Shown piece after piece: positions 17,785 to 27,996 of a DNA stretch of 64,000 nt. Source of the DNA: Cuneatibacter caecimuris (GTDB lineage: Bacteria; Bacillota; Clostridia; Lachnospirales; Lachnospiraceae). Where the stretch lies: the NCBI RefSeq assembly GCF_004216775.1, contig NZ_SGXF01000006.1, positions 62,001 through 126,000 of the forward strand, in the 5' to 3' direction. Made by a program: the position numbers and the translations under genes. The number at the start of each line of letters is the position of its first letter. The stretch's first letter is position 1. The notes below the pieces were generated by a model. The model made no database searches and was not told the DNA's origin. It saw only the letters and a program-made list of their open reading frames with translations.

Positions 17785-19719
17785 TCATACAATCCGTTTA
17801 AATTTCTTTTCCAGTTCATACCGGCTCATGGAAATCAGCGTTGGCCTTCCGTGAGGACAGGCGTAAGGATTATCCAGGGTAAGCAATTCCCCGATCAGCG
17901 CGTCCGCTTCCTGCCGGCTCATCGTATGCTTTCCTTTCACAGCAGCTTTACAGGACATGGAGGCAACTTTGGCAAGAATCAGATCAGAACTGGCCTTTCC
18001 GGTATCTTCTCCCAGACTGTCCAGGATTTCCAGAAACAGGGCCTTTGTATCCAGACCGAATAAATTCATGGGAACCGCGCTGATGGCGTATTCCTTTCCG
18101 CCGAAATACTCCAGTTCAAATCCCAAAGAAGAGAAGGCGTCCCGGTACTGTTTCAGCACAGTCTCTTCCGCAGCATTCAGCGCTATGATAGCCGGGGGGC
18201 TCACCTGCTGAGACAGGATCTCTTTCTGTCCCAGAGATTTCATCGTCCGTTCATAGAGAACTTTTTCGTGAGCAGCATGCTGGTCCAGAATAAACAATTT
18301 ATCTTCATACTGAATCAGCCAATAAGTATCAAACAGCTGCCCGATGAGCTGATGGCGGCTGCGGGCCTGTTCAGACAGCAGTTTCCCGTCAAACAGATCC
18401 AGCTGTTCCGCCTTTTGGCCCTGCGCACAAGCAGGCCTTTCCTGTTCCGGCCGAGGAAGCCGCTCTGTTGTCTCTTTTTGTTTTTGTGAAGCAGGCGATT
18501 TTATACTGGAAGGGGATTCGGAAGAAGACGCTATATGGGGCCGGCTGCATTTCCGGGCCGGCTGGCTCCCATAAGGCGCTGCATATTCCCGGATCATCTG
18601 GAGGGTCTGCCTCTGCTGAATCTCTTCCATCCGTTTCCGTTCAAAGGGCTCTGGAGGGCGCTCTTTGGACTGCTGAGAGGAAACTGGTTTGCTGCTCTCT
18701 TCTTTCCCTGCCGACACCTCGGGAATAAACTCTTTTCCAGACAGCGCATCAGACAGTGCCTGGTAAAGGGCTTTGTAAATCTGATCTTCCTGCTTAAACC
18801 GCAGTTCCATTTTGGTAGGGTGAACATTTACATCCAAAAGCTCTGGCTCAATGGTCAGATGCAGCACCGTAAACGGATATTTATGAAGCATCATAAATGG
18901 TTTATATGCGTCTTCAATGGCTTTAGAAATCAGGCGGCTCCTGATGTACCGGCCATTGATAAAGTAGTTTTCATATGCCCGGTTTCCTCTGGCGATCACC
19001 GGTTTTCCGATATAGCCGGATACCTGCATCAGCGGGGAATCCGCCTGGACTTCCAGGGTATTGGCGGATATATCCCGGCCATAGATCATATAGATCAGGT
19101 CTTTCAGGCTCCCGTTCCCAGTGGTGAACAGTTTATTGCTACCGTTTTGAATCAGGCGGATAGAGACTTCCGGATGGGACAGGGCCATTTTTTCCGCCAG
19201 ATCCGCGATATATCCTCCTTCTGTAGCAGGGGCCTTCAAAAACTTTCTGCGCGCAGGCGTGTTATAAAACAAGTTGCGCACCAGGAAAGTAGTTCCGTCG
19301 GGAGCCCCTACTTCCTTCAGGGACTTTTCCTGCCCGCCTTCAATGCTGTAGCAGGCGCCGGTCAGGGCCTCCTGGGGTTTGGTGATCAGCTCCACCTGGC
19401 ATACCGCGGCAATACTGGACAGCGCTTCCCCCCTGAAGCCCAGACTGCTGACTGTCATCAAATCTGCTGCTGACCGGATCTTGCTGGTGGAGTGCCTCAG
19501 AAATGCCAGGGGAATCTCCCCTGCGGGGATGCCGCAGCCATTGTCGGTCACACGCACCAGACTGAGGCCTCCCTCTTTTGTCTCAATGGTCACTGCGGTG
19601 GATCCTGCATCAATGGCATTCTCCAACAGCTCTTTCACTACAGAAGCCGGACGTTCGATCACTTCTCCGGCAGCGATCTGGTTGATGGTATCCTGATCCA
19701 AAACGGTAATATTCGCCAT
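17785..19719 (-). CDS. mutL: DNA mismatch repair protein MutL (endonuclease type)
   Basis: 644 aa. The N-terminal GHKL ATPase shows IAAGEVIERPASVVKELLEN, DNGCGIP and GFRGEALSSIAAV. A low-complexity linker (about residues 335-440) leads to the C-terminal domain with the endonuclease motif DQHAAHEKVLYE (DQHA-x2-E-x4-E) and ACPHGRPT. It is therefore a nicking MutL, as in bacteria without MutH. The start at 19719 is preferred over 19746 because AGGAG precedes it and it falls after the mutS stop. mutS lies 7 bases upstream. Confidence 0.96.
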   Translation of the reverse strand: MANITVLDQDTINQIAAGEVIERPASVVKELLENAIDAGSTAVTIETKEGGLSLVRVTDNGCGIPAGEIPLAFLRHSTSKIRSAADLMTVSSLGFRGEALSSIAAVCQVELITKPQEALTGACYSIEGGQEKSLKEVGAPDGTTFLVRNLFYNTPARRKFLKAPATEGGYIADLAEKMALSHPEVSIRLIQNGSNKLFTTGNGSLKDLIYMIYGRDISANTLEVQADSPLMQVSGYIGKPVIARGNRAYENYFINGRYIRSRLISKAIEDAYKPFMMLHKYPFTVLHLTIEPELLDVNVHPTKMELRFKQEDQIYKALYQALSDALSGKEFIPEVSAGKEESSKPVSSQQSKERPPEPFERKRMEEIQQRQTLQMIREYAAPYGSQPARKCSRPHIASSSESPSSIKSPASQKQKETTERLPRPEQERPACAQGQKAEQLDLFDGKLLSEQARSRHQLIGQLFDTYWLIQYEDKLFILDQHAAHEKVLYERTMKSLGQKEILSQQVSPPAIIALNAAEETVLKQYRDAFSSLGFELEYFGGKEYAISAVPMNLFGLDTKALFLEILDSLGEDTGKASSDLILAKVASMSCKAAVKGKHTMSRQEADALIGELLTLDNPYACPHGRPTLISMSRYELEKKFKRIV

Positions 19720-19726
19720 AATTCTC

Positions 19727-22393
19727 CTACTTTCCCTGCAGGTCAATTCTGTTTTTCAGCCTGGACTGCAGCCTGTACAGCATGTTCAGCGCATCAATGG
19801 GTGTCATGTTTCCCAGTTCCAGGTCTGTGATCTCTTTGATGATATCGTCCTCCCGGACAGCGTCAAACAGTGTCAGCTGGTTGCAGTCCACTTCATCGGG
19901 CCTGGAAATCCGCTGTTTCCGGCCGCTGCCGGTTCCCTGGCTCTGAGCCAGCTCCCTGGCTTTTAGGCTGATATCCGCATCGATCAGCTCTGCCAGCAGT
20001 TCTTTGGCCCTGAGAATCACAGGGTCAGGGACGCCGGCCAGTTTCGCCACCTGTATGCCGTAGCTCTTGTCCGCTCCGCCTTTGATGATTTTACGCAGAA
20101 AAACAATATTGTCCCCCTGCTCCTTCACAGCAATGCAGTAATTGTTTACGCCCGGGAGAGAGCCCTCCAGTTCGGTCAGCTCATGATAATGAGTGGCAAA
20201 TAATGTCTTTGCTCCTAAAATCCTGGTATCGCTGATATGTTCGATCACTGCCCAGGCAATGCTCAGGCCGTCGAAGGTGCTGGTCCCCCGGCCGATTTCA
20301 TCCAGAATCACCAGGCTGTTTCTGGTAGCGTTTCGGAGGATATTGGCCACTTCCGTCATTTCCACCATAAAGGTGCTCTGTCCGCTGGCCAGATCATCCG
20401 AAGCCCCTACCCTGGTGAAAATCCTGTCGCAGATACCGATATTGGCAGAAGCGGCCGGTACGAAACTCCCCAGCTGCGCCATCAGCACGATCAGGGCCAC
20501 CTGGCGCATATAGGTAGATTTTCCCGCCATATTTGGTCCTGTAATCACGGAAAGACGGTTCTGGTGATGATCCAGATATACGTCGTTGGAAACAAATAAT
20601 TCCTCCGGAATCATCAGTTCCACCACCGGGTGTCTGCCCGCTTTGATATCTACAATTCCTTTTTCGTTCACAGCCGGACGGACATACTGATTTCTCTGCG
20701 CCACACTGGCAAGAGACGCCAGAACATCCAGCTGGGCCACCGCCCGGGCGGTTTCCTGGATCCGCACTACCTGGGCGCCGATCGCGTCGCGCACCTGGCA
20801 GAACAGGTCATATTCCAGGGCATATAATTTATCTTCCGCACCGAGAATCAGATCTTCCAGCTCCTTCAATTCCGGCGTGATATAGCGTTCCGCGTTTGTC
20901 AGTGTCTGCTTTCTGGTATAATCTTCCGGCACCTGGTCGCGGAAAGAGTTGGTGACTTCCAGATAATATCCAAATACCTTATTGTATTTGATCCGGAGGT
21001 TTTTAATCCCTGTCCGTTCTCTTTCCCGTGCTTCCAGTTCAGAAATCCATTGTTTGCCTTCGGTTTTGGAGCGCCGCAGTTTATCAGCTTCCTCATTGAA
21101 CCCTTCTTTAATCATCCCGCCTTCCCGGACTGAAACAGGCGGGTCCTCCTCTATCGCTCTGTCAATCAGGTCAAACAGATCCTCCAGGGGGTCAACCTGT
21201 TCCAGCAGTTCTTTCAGAAGAGGGGCGTCAAATTCCTCCAATACCCCGCGGATCGGAGGCAGCATGCTCAAAGAATTTTTAAACGCGATCAAATCCCGGG
21301 GATTTGCGGACTGATAGCTGATCCGGCCGATCAGGCGCTCCAGATCATAGATGGGATTCAGATACTCCCTCAGCTCTTCCCGGCCGATATAGTTGCCAAA
21401 GAGCTGCTCTACCGCATCCTGCCGGCGCAGAATGGCGGATCGTTCAATCAGAGGCTGTTCCACCCAGCTGCGCAGCAGGCGCGCTCCCATAGCTGTTTTG
21501 GTCTTGTCCAGCACCCAGAGCAGGGTTCCGCGCTTCTGCTTCTCCCGAAGGCTCTCCACCAGCTCCAGATTTCTTCTGGTAGAGGTATCCAGAATCATGT
21601 ACTTTCCAGTGGTATAGGGCTTCAGGGTAGTGATGTGGGCCATCTGGTTTTTCTGAGTTTCCAGCAGATACTGAAGCAATGCGCCCGCGGCTACCGATCC
21701 GGTCTGGTAATCATCGATGCCCAGGCCGCTGAAGCTGTTTACATGAAAATGCTCCAATATGGTTTTCCTGCAGAGGCTGTCGTCAAAATACCAGTTATCC
21801 AACGCGGAGACTGCAAACTGAAGTTTATTTTTCAGCGGTTCCAGATCCACGCCGCTGACAAAAAAAGCATCATTGCAAACGATTTCGGAAGGAGAAAATC
21901 GAAAAATTTCATCCAGCAGCGTCTGCATGCTCTCTACCTCTGTCAGGACAAAGTCTCCGGTGGTGGCGTCTGTCACGGCAATTCCAAAAGTACGGCCCAG
22001 ATAGACGATGCACATCAGATAATTATTTTTTGATTCGTCCAGGGCCTGGGCGCTGAGAATGGTTCCGGGGGTCACCACCCGCACCACTTCCCGTTTTACC
22101 AGGCCCTTCGCAAGTTTGGGATCTTCCACCTGTTCTGCAATGGCCACCTTATATCCCTGGCGCACCAGCTTGTTCAGATACAGATCCACCGCATGATAAG
22201 GGACGCCGCACATGGGCGCCCTCTCTTCCAGACCGCAGTCTTTTCCTGTCAGCGTAATATCCAGAGCCTTGGATGCGGTCAGCGCATCATCAAAAAACAT
22301 TTCATAAAAATCACCCAGGCGGTAAAAGAGGATGCAGTCCTTGTATTCCTCTTTCGTCTCCAGGTATTTCTGCATCATTGGTGATAATGCCAC
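19727..22393 (-). CDS. mutS: DNA mismatch recognition protein MutS
   Basis: 888 aa, full length. The mismatch-reading FYE motif is in GDFYEMFFDD near residue 30; the connector, lever and clamp follow; the ATPase has Walker A GPNMAGKSTYMRQ and LVILDEIGRGTSTFDG. It starts with GTG, with GAGGAG 7 bases upstream inside the end of miaB, and is followed by mutL. Expression with tRNA-modification and proline genes from one promoter is suggested by the absence of gaps. Confidence 0.97.
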   Translation of the reverse strand: MALSPMMQKYLETKEEYKDCILFYRLGDFYEMFFDDALTASKALDITLTGKDCGLEERAPMCGVPYHAVDLYLNKLVRQGYKVAIAEQVEDPKLAKGLVKREVVRVVTPGTILSAQALDESKNNYLMCIVYLGRTFGIAVTDATTGDFVLTEVESMQTLLDEIFRFSPSEIVCNDAFFVSGVDLEPLKNKLQFAVSALDNWYFDDSLCRKTILEHFHVNSFSGLGIDDYQTGSVAAGALLQYLLETQKNQMAHITTLKPYTTGKYMILDTSTRRNLELVESLREKQKRGTLLWVLDKTKTAMGARLLRSWVEQPLIERSAILRRQDAVEQLFGNYIGREELREYLNPIYDLERLIGRISYQSANPRDLIAFKNSLSMLPPIRGVLEEFDAPLLKELLEQVDPLEDLFDLIDRAIEEDPPVSVREGGMIKEGFNEEADKLRRSKTEGKQWISELEARERERTGIKNLRIKYNKVFGYYLEVTNSFRDQVPEDYTRKQTLTNAERYITPELKELEDLILGAEDKLYALEYDLFCQVRDAIGAQVVRIQETARAVAQLDVLASLASVAQRNQYVRPAVNEKGIVDIKAGRHPVVELMIPEELFVSNDVYLDHHQNRLSVITGPNMAGKSTYMRQVALIVLMAQLGSFVPAASANIGICDRIFTRVGASDDLASGQSTFMVEMTEVANILRNATRNSLVILDEIGRGTSTFDGLSIAWAVIEHISDTRILGAKTLFATHYHELTELEGSLPGVNNYCIAVKEQGDNIVFLRKIIKGGADKSYGIQVAKLAGVPDPVILRAKELLAELIDADISLKARELAQSQGTGSGRKQRISRPDEVDCNQLTLFDAVREDDIIKEITDLELGNMTPIDALNMLYRLQSRLKNRIDLQGK

Positions 22394-22397
22394 TTCT

Positions 22398-23855
22398 TTA
22401 CTCCTCTTCTGTAATTTGTTCGCCCAGATAATAAAAACCTCTGGATTCTGTCAGCTTCACCGGGATAATCGTCCCGATCAGAGAAGCGTCTCCCGGAAAA
22501 TGCACCAGAACGTTATTGCCCAGACGCCCGGTTACCATGCATTCGTCCTGCCGGTTCACTTCCTCCACCAGCACCTTTTGCACTGTTCCCGCGTCCCTGC
22601 CGCTTTCTTCCTGGCCGATCTGCTGCACCAGGGCCAGAAGCCTGTCAAACCGGTCCTTTACCTCATTTTCAGGCACCTGATCTTCCATGGACGCGGCCGG
22701 AGTTCCGGTGCGTTTGGAATATATAAAAGTAAATGCGCTGTCAAATCTGGCTTTTCTCACCACATCCATGGTTTCCAGAAAATCTTCTTCTGTCTCGCCG
22801 GGAAAGCCCACAATGATATCCGTTGTCAGGGAAAGATCCGGCATGGCTTTTTTGAGTTTCCCCACAATTTCTAAAAACTGCTCTTTTGTATAGCGCCGGT
22901 TCATCCGTTCCAGAATCCTGGTGCTGCCTGACTGCAGGGGCAGATGGAAATGACGGCAGATCTTTTGGGAACAACGCATCACTTCAATCAGCTCATCGGA
23001 TAAATCCTTTGGATGGGAAGTCATAAAGCGGATTCGTTCCAGGCCTTCAATCTGTTCAATGCGGCGCAGCAGTTCTGCAAAGGAGACCGGCGTATCCAGA
23101 TTCTTCCCATAGGAATTCACATTCTGTCCCAGAAGCATTACTTCCACCACGCCTTCAGAGACCAGGCGGCGGATCTCCCGGAGAATATCTTCCGGATTCC
23201 TGCTCCTCTCCCTGCCCCTCACATAGGGCACAATACAGTAGCTGCAGAAATTATTGCAGCCAAACATGATATTCACTCCGGATTTAAACGGATATTTCCG
23301 GTCAACCGGCAGGTCCTCCACGATCTCGGCCGCGCCGTCCCATACTTCAATCACCATCTGTCCTGTGATCAGGCGCAGATAAAGAAGTTCCGCGAGTTTG
23401 TAAATATTGTGGGTCCCGAATACCAGATCCACAAAACGGTAACTTTTCTTTATGGCGTCCACCACATGCGGTTCCTGCATCATACAGCCGCAGAGCGCGA
23501 TCTTCAGTTCCGGATTCTGTTTTTTCAGGTTATTCAGATGCCCAAGGCGGCCGTATACCTTCTGGTTGGCGTTTTCCCGCACCGTACAGGTATTATAGAT
23601 CACCAGATCAGCATCCTCCTCCTGGTCTGTCTGCACATAACCTGCCTGTTCCAGAATACCCAGCAGCTTTTCAGAATCCCTGGCGTTCATCTGGCAGCCC
23701 ACCACCAGGCTGAACACCTTCAACGGCCTGCCCAGCTCTCCGCTGCGCTGCCGCACCAGTTTCTTCACCTGGCTGATAAAATAATACTGCCGATCCGGTT
23801 CTGCTTCCGGCGCTTCGGAAAAGTCCGGCAGCATCCAATCTTTTTTCTGACTCAT
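22398..23855 (-). CDS. miaB: tRNA-2-methylthio-N6-dimethylallyladenosine synthase
   Basis: 485 aa radical-SAM methylthiotransferase. The N-terminal UPF0004 domain carries cysteines in VVGCQMNARDSE, YNTCTVREN and ALCGCMMQEP for one cluster. The radical-SAM cluster motif is CNNFCSYC (CxxxCxxC) followed by IVPYVRGRERSR, and a TRAM domain ends the protein. It acts on tRNA already modified by MiaA. A GTG at 23873 overlaps the proA stop, but the ATG at 23855 has GGAG 6 bases upstream and is preferred. Confidence 0.95.
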   Translation of the reverse strand: MSQKKDWMLPDFSEAPEAEPDRQYYFISQVKKLVRQRSGELGRPLKVFSLVVGCQMNARDSEKLLGILEQAGYVQTDQEEDADLVIYNTCTVRENANQKVYGRLGHLNNLKKQNPELKIALCGCMMQEPHVVDAIKKSYRFVDLVFGTHNIYKLAELLYLRLITGQMVIEVWDGAAEIVEDLPVDRKYPFKSGVNIMFGCNNFCSYCIVPYVRGRERSRNPEDILREIRRLVSEGVVEVMLLGQNVNSYGKNLDTPVSFAELLRRIEQIEGLERIRFMTSHPKDLSDELIEVMRCSQKICRHFHLPLQSGSTRILERMNRRYTKEQFLEIVGKLKKAMPDLSLTTDIIVGFPGETEEDFLETMDVVRKARFDSAFTFIYSKRTGTPAASMEDQVPENEVKDRFDRLLALVQQIGQEESGRDAGTVQKVLVEEVNRQDECMVTGRLGNNVLVHFPGDASLIGTIIPVKLTESRGFYYLGEQITEEE

Positions 23856-23869
23856 GCTTTTCTCCAAAT

Positions 23870-25123
23870 TCACGGACGAACCTGCCCGTTTCCGTATATT
23901 ATATATTTTGTAGAAGTCAATGCCTCTAAACCCATAGGGCCCCGGGCATGCAGCTTCTGGGTGCTGATGCCGATTTCCGCGCCGAAGCCAAACTCAAACC
24001 CATCGGTAAATCTGGTGGAAGCATTGACATAAACTGCCGCCGCGTCCACTTCATCCAGAAATTTCTGAGCATTGGCATAGTTTTCTGTTACAATGCACTC
24101 AGAATGGCCGGTATTATAACGGTTGATATGCGAAATAGCTTCTTCCAGAGAATCCACTGTTTTTATGGAGAGGATCAAATCCAGATATTCTGTTCCCCAG
24201 TCCTCCTCTGAAGCGGAAAGGACAGATCTCTCCGCCCCGGCCGCCCTGCTGTCTCCCCGCAGCTCCACCTGCTTTGGGGACAGGCGTTTTGCCAGCAGCG
24301 GAAGAAACTTCTCTGCAACAACGCTGTGCACAACCAGAGACTCACAGGCATTGCATACACCTGTGCGCTGGGTTTTCGCATTCTCAATGATGTCCAGCGC
24401 CATGGCAAAATCCGCGCTCTCATCCACATAGATATGGCAGTTTCCCGTCCCCGTTTCAATCACGGGTACTGTGGAATTCTCCACCACGCTGCGGATCAGT
24501 CCCGCTCCGCCCCTGGGAATCAGCACATCAATATACTGGTTCAGCCGCATCATCTGCCTGGCGGCTTCCCGGTCCGCAGAGGCTACCAGCTGCACGCAGG
24601 ATGCAGGAAGGCCGTTGGCTTCCAGAACTTGTCCGATTACCTTTACAATGGCCTGGTTAGAAGCCAGAGCGTCGCTTCCGCCTTTCAGAATCACCGCATT
24701 GCCTGCTTTAAAGCAGAGGCCGAAAGCGTCCGCCGTCACATTGGGACGGGATTCATAAATAATGCCCACCACGCCGATGGGTACCCGCTTTTGGCCGATC
24801 ATCAGCCCATTAGGACGCTTCTTCATGGATAGGACCTCACCCACAGGGTCTTCCAGAGATGCAATCTGGCGCAATCCTTCTGAAATGCCTTTAATTCTTT
24901 CAGGAGTCAATTTCAGCCGGTCTATTAAAGAATGCTTCATTCCGGCAGCTTCTGCCGCTGCCACATCTTTTGCGTTGGCCTCCATAAGGTGTTCCTGATT
25001 CTCTTCAAGAGCCAGCGCCGCCTGGACGAGCACCTTATTTTTCAGCAGGCATCCGGCAGTATTCAGTATTCTGGAAGCTTTCCTGGCTTTTCTGCCGATT
25101 TCTGTCAGTCCGTAATCTTGCAT
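23870..25123 (-). CDS. proA: Gamma-glutamyl phosphate reductase
   Basis: 417 aa. ProA reduces gamma-glutamyl phosphate to glutamate semialdehyde with NADPH in proline synthesis. The catalytic cysteine is in [35 protein letters not shown] and [20 protein letters not shown] are ProA signatures. The start at 25123 has GGAGG 7 bases upstream; 25165 has none. It overlaps the 3' end of the cyclo-ligase gene by 19 bases. Its partner proB heads the same operon about 3 kb upstream, with five genes between. Confidence 0.96.
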   Translation of the reverse strand: MQDYGLTEIGRKARKASRILNTAGCLLKNKVLVQAALALEENQEHLMEANAKDVAAAEAAGMKHSLIDRLKLTPERIKGISEGLRQIASLEDPVGEVLSMKKRPNGLMIGQKRVPIGVVGIIYESRPNVTADAFGLCFKAGNAVILKGGSDALASNQAIVKVIGQVLEANGLPASCVQLVASADREAARQMMRLNQYIDVLIPRGGAGLIRSVVENSTVPVIETGTGNCHIYVDESADFAMALDIIENAKTQRTGVCNACESLVVHSVVAEKFLPLLAKRLSPKQVELRGDSRAAGAERSVLSASEEDWGTEYLDLILSIKTVDSLEEAISHINRYNTGHSECIVTENYANAQKFLDEVDAAAVYVNASTRFTDGFEFGFGAEIGISTQKLHARGPMGLEALTSTKYIIYGNGQVRP

Positions 25124-25674
25124 ATTCCCACCTCCGTAACAATCCAATCCACCGGCACATCCCATTCTTCTGCGGGAAGCCGGTCCATGATCTGAAACTC
25201 ATAAGAGATCCCCGCTTTGAGAAACTGAGGATTCTTCCTCAGATACCTGTCATAGTATCCTCCGCCATACCCCAACCGGTTTCCGGCTCTGTCAAAAGCC
25301 AGGCCAGGTATCAACATCAATCCCTGTTCTGGCGTTTCCGCCGCACAGGCTGTCTCTGGTTCTAAAATCCCATGGCAGCCGGGAACCAGCGCCTTCAGAG
25401 AGACAATTTTACAAAACTCCATCTCCCGTCCTCTGACTCTGGGGACAGCCAGAAAAAGGCCGCGCTCCAGCGTCCAGGACAGAAACTGTCTGGTATCCGC
25501 CTCATTCTCAAGAGAGACATAGCAGCAGACGGTGCCCTTTGGCTGCTTCCGAAGGTATTCCTCCGTCAGCAATGCCATATTCTGAAACAGCTGCTCATCC
25601 TTCTTTGTTTTCTCCGGTACAGAAAGCTTCTCCCGCTGCCTCCGCATCCAGTTCCGGATCTCTTTTCTCTCCAT
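25105..25674 (-). CDS. 5-formyltetrahydrofolate cyclo-ligase family protein
   Basis: 189 aa. Family features: basic N-terminal helix ([12 protein letters not shown]), [43 protein letters not shown] and the C-terminal VPVDWIVTE. It converts 5-formyl-THF to methenyl-THF with ATP. The ATG at 25674 gives the usual N-terminus and has GGGAA nearby. The gene therefore overlaps the 3' end of the DUF896 gene by 80 bases in another frame, and ends inside proA. Confidence 0.9.
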   Translation of the reverse strand: MERKEIRNWMRRQREKLSVPEKTKKDEQLFQNMALLTEEYLRKQPKGTVCCYVSLENEADTRQFLSWTLERGLFLAVPRVRGREMEFCKIVSLKALVPGCHGILEPETACAAETPEQGLMLIPGLAFDRAGNRLGYGGGYYDRYLRKNPQFLKAGISYEFQIMDRLPAEEWDVPVDWIVTEVGICKITD

Positions 25675-25906
25675 TTTCCGCTTCCCGTTCCATTTTCTCA
25701 TCATGACGTTTCTTTACATCAATGATCGTCCCGTCAGGGTTCTGAATCTTGATGGTTTCCAGGGAACCTCTCAGATTTTCCCGGAACGCTCTGATGTAAG
25801 CGCCCCTTAAATGAGCCTGCTCCGCCTCTTCCTCGGGCGTCAGCCCCTGGGCCTGTTTCTTGTGGTAGAGTTCGTTAATCCGGTCTATCGTTTTCTGGTC
25901 TATCAT
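25595..25906 (-). CDS. DUF896 family protein with C-terminal extension
   Basis: 103 aa. The first ~70 residues match the short DUF896/YnzC-type family: helical hairpin IDRINELYHKKQAQGLTPEE, then QAHLRGAYIRAFRENLRGSL and IDVKKRHDEK, where such proteins usually end. A further ~30 charged residues follow and are encoded by bases that also encode the N-terminus of the cyclo-ligase. The function is unknown. It starts 7 bases after the patatin gene. Confidence 0.87.
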   Translation of the reverse strand: MIDQKTIDRINELYHKKQAQGLTPEEEAEQAHLRGAYIRAFRENLRGSLETIKIQNPDGTIIDVKKRHDEKMEREAENGEKRDPELDAEAAGEAFCTGENKEG

Positions 25907-25913
25907 TTCGCCC

Positions 25914-26768
25914 TCATTTCTCCAAATATTCCATCAGTGCGCCATACTGTTCCTGCATGGTCAGGTAGCCATGCTGATAGAACTGTTCCAATTTTTCCAA
26001 TTTCTGCTCTGTTCTGCCGATTACAGGGGCTTTCGGACGGATCACGAAAACTCTGCCCTCTGCTTCCAGCCGTTCCACCAGCTCCAGAGACTTATTATAG
26101 ATTTCATGACGGTGAAACAGAGCCTTTACCAATTCCGGATACGCCCTGTACTTCATCACCGCCAGCCTGACGGAAGCCCTCCCCGCAGTTTTTCGGTATC
26201 CCGCCGGCCTGGTGAGCACAATTACAGCCTTTTTATATCCTTCATGAAGCGCCCTGCGTATGGGGATGGAATCCGCCAGGCCTCCGTCCAGATAGGGGAT
26301 GCCGTCCAGATCCACCATAGGAGACACAAACGGAAGGGAGCTGGACGCACGTACGATCTGCATGAGCCGGTCCCTGTCCTTCCTTTCATCCCAGTATTCC
26401 GCCCTTCCGGTCATGCAATTCGTCACCACCAGTTCTATCCTCGCGGAAGATGAAAAATAAGTTTCAAAGTCAAAGGGCACCAGCTCCATGGGATATGTAT
26501 GAAATACTGTGTCCATATCAATATAGTATCCGGTCCGGAACAATTTTGATAAACCCATGACAGGCTCTTCCTCTCCGTCGCAGGCAGTGATACAGCTCTT
26601 TGTCCGTCCGGGCTGCCTGGAAATGTAGTCGATTCCATTGCAGGCCCCGCAGGAAACCCCGATCACGTAGGGAAGATATACTTGTCTCTCCATCAGATAA
26701 TCCAATACTCCTGAGGTAAAAATACCGCGGTTTCCGCCGCCTTCCAGCACCAATCCTGCAGGTTTCAT
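25914..26768 (-). CDS. Patatin-like phospholipase family protein
   Basis: 284 aa. Patatin landmarks are in order: oxyanion GGGNRG near residue 10, nucleophile elbow GVSCG (Ser about 41), and the catalytic DGG in YLDGGLADSIP. The family hydrolyses acyl esters of lipids; the bacterial short forms (YjjU-like) are mostly uncharacterised. The start at 26768 has GAGGAGG 6 bases upstream, formed by the last codons of the upstream gene. No signal peptide is seen, so it is likely cytoplasmic. Confidence 0.9.
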   Translation of the reverse strand: MKPAGLVLEGGGNRGIFTSGVLDYLMERQVYLPYVIGVSCGACNGIDYISRQPGRTKSCITACDGEEEPVMGLSKLFRTGYYIDMDTVFHTYPMELVPFDFETYFSSSARIELVVTNCMTGRAEYWDERKDRDRLMQIVRASSSLPFVSPMVDLDGIPYLDGGLADSIPIRRALHEGYKKAVIVLTRPAGYRKTAGRASVRLAVMKYRAYPELVKALFHRHEIYNKSLELVERLEAEGRVFVIRPKAPVIGRTEQKLEKLEQFYQHGYLTMQEQYGALMEYLEK

Positions 26769-26769
26769 T

Positions 26770-27981
26770 TTATTCCTCCTCATTGCAGAGAAACATATAA
26801 ACTATATTCAAATCCGGCGCTTCCAGCCAGCAAAGCCCTGCCCCTCTCTCCCTCAGCAGTTGTTTCATCTCGGGATATTGATAGACCTCATAGACTGTTT
26901 CCTGTCTGCCGGTAAACATCTTTTTCCGCATATTTTCAATGCACAGCAGATTTCCTGCAATTCCCGCCAGCCTGGATCTGTTTTGAAAACGGATTTCGCC
27001 GTTTCTTTTATCCAGGGGCACCAGGTGGGCATGGCTGCTGTCCCCATTGACCAGATAAGGCCTTCCCTGAATCAGACACCCTGTGCCCGGCAATTCTTCC
27101 CCTGCAGATTTTTTATAGGGATAGCGCTGAATTTCTTTTGTCTTCCAATTATAATTCACCAGTTCCCGGCCTTCGTTTTCCCGGAACACCCTGGAAAATA
27201 TCAAATGGTCTCCTGTCATGCTCAGCCCGTAAATTGTTTCATAAAACTGAACGCTGCAGATGACTTCCATCGACAGCTGGCTCTGGGACAGGATCAGCTC
27301 GGATATCATCTGGGTGATGGGGATGATTCCAAGAAGCTCTACCGGCGCGTCTCCTTTTGTAAAACTGGAAAATCCTCCCTCCATCTGGGAATATCCAACC
27401 CGCACCGCACAGAGATTTCTTTCCAGAGGAAAGATCGTTTCAATACCGTAAGCGGAAATATTTTCCTCCGTCACCTGGTACTTCAGTTTCTCATCCAGAT
27501 CGTAAAGAACCTGCTCAAAATCATAATATCCTTCATGTGTATTGTCCAGCGTAGACCGTCTGTAGGCGAACTGCAGGAGAATATAATTTGCGTTCAGGAC
27601 AAAAACCTTCAGCTGCTTATCCTTCTGATACAGGGACGGCCTGTCAGTAAAACGAAGCAGCTCCTCCATTTTCTGTTCTTCCAGGAGGTAGCGGTACAGC
27701 ACGCACTCCATTCGGTCCGCTGCCCCTTCTATCGCTTCCAGATGAAAGAAATAGGTATAATTCCGCTCATGCTCCGCAAAATAGAATTCTCCCATACGAT
27801 GCTTCTCCATCTGCGGTTCGATTTCCTGTACGCGGTTTTCTTTCCCCCAATATATGCTTGCATTCATGGTTCTGAATCCAAACCTGCGGTCCGTTCCGGC
27901 ATCTGTCAGCTGCAGCACCTTGCCTCCGCCCAGATACCGGCACTCCATATGAGGGACACCGTGAATCATCCGGATATCCAT
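26770..27981 (-). CDS. Unknown 403-aa protein
   Basis: Not recognised. No signal peptide, membrane segment or nucleotide-binding motif is seen. The sequence alternates short hydrophobic strands with charged turns, for example MTGDHLIFSRVFRENEGREL, YNWKTKEIQRYPYK and GCLIQGRPYLVNGD, which would suit a beta-propeller or similar beta-rich fold; this is inference. It starts 15 bases after proB and its stop is 1 base before the patatin start, so it is almost certainly co-transcribed with them. Confidence 0.7.
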   Translation of the reverse strand: MDIRMIHGVPHMECRYLGGGKVLQLTDAGTDRRFGFRTMNASIYWGKENRVQEIEPQMEKHRMGEFYFAEHERNYTYFFHLEAIEGAADRMECVLYRYLLEEQKMEELLRFTDRPSLYQKDKQLKVFVLNANYILLQFAYRRSTLDNTHEGYYDFEQVLYDLDEKLKYQVTEENISAYGIETIFPLERNLCAVRVGYSQMEGGFSSFTKGDAPVELLGIIPITQMISELILSQSQLSMEVICSVQFYETIYGLSMTGDHLIFSRVFRENEGRELVNYNWKTKEIQRYPYKKSAGEELPGTGCLIQGRPYLVNGDSSHAHLVPLDKRNGEIRFQNRSRLAGIAGNLLCIENMRKKMFTGRQETVYEVYQYPEMKQLLRERGAGLCWLEAPDLNIVYMFLCNEEE

Positions 27982-27996
27982 AGTTTCAGTCTCCTT

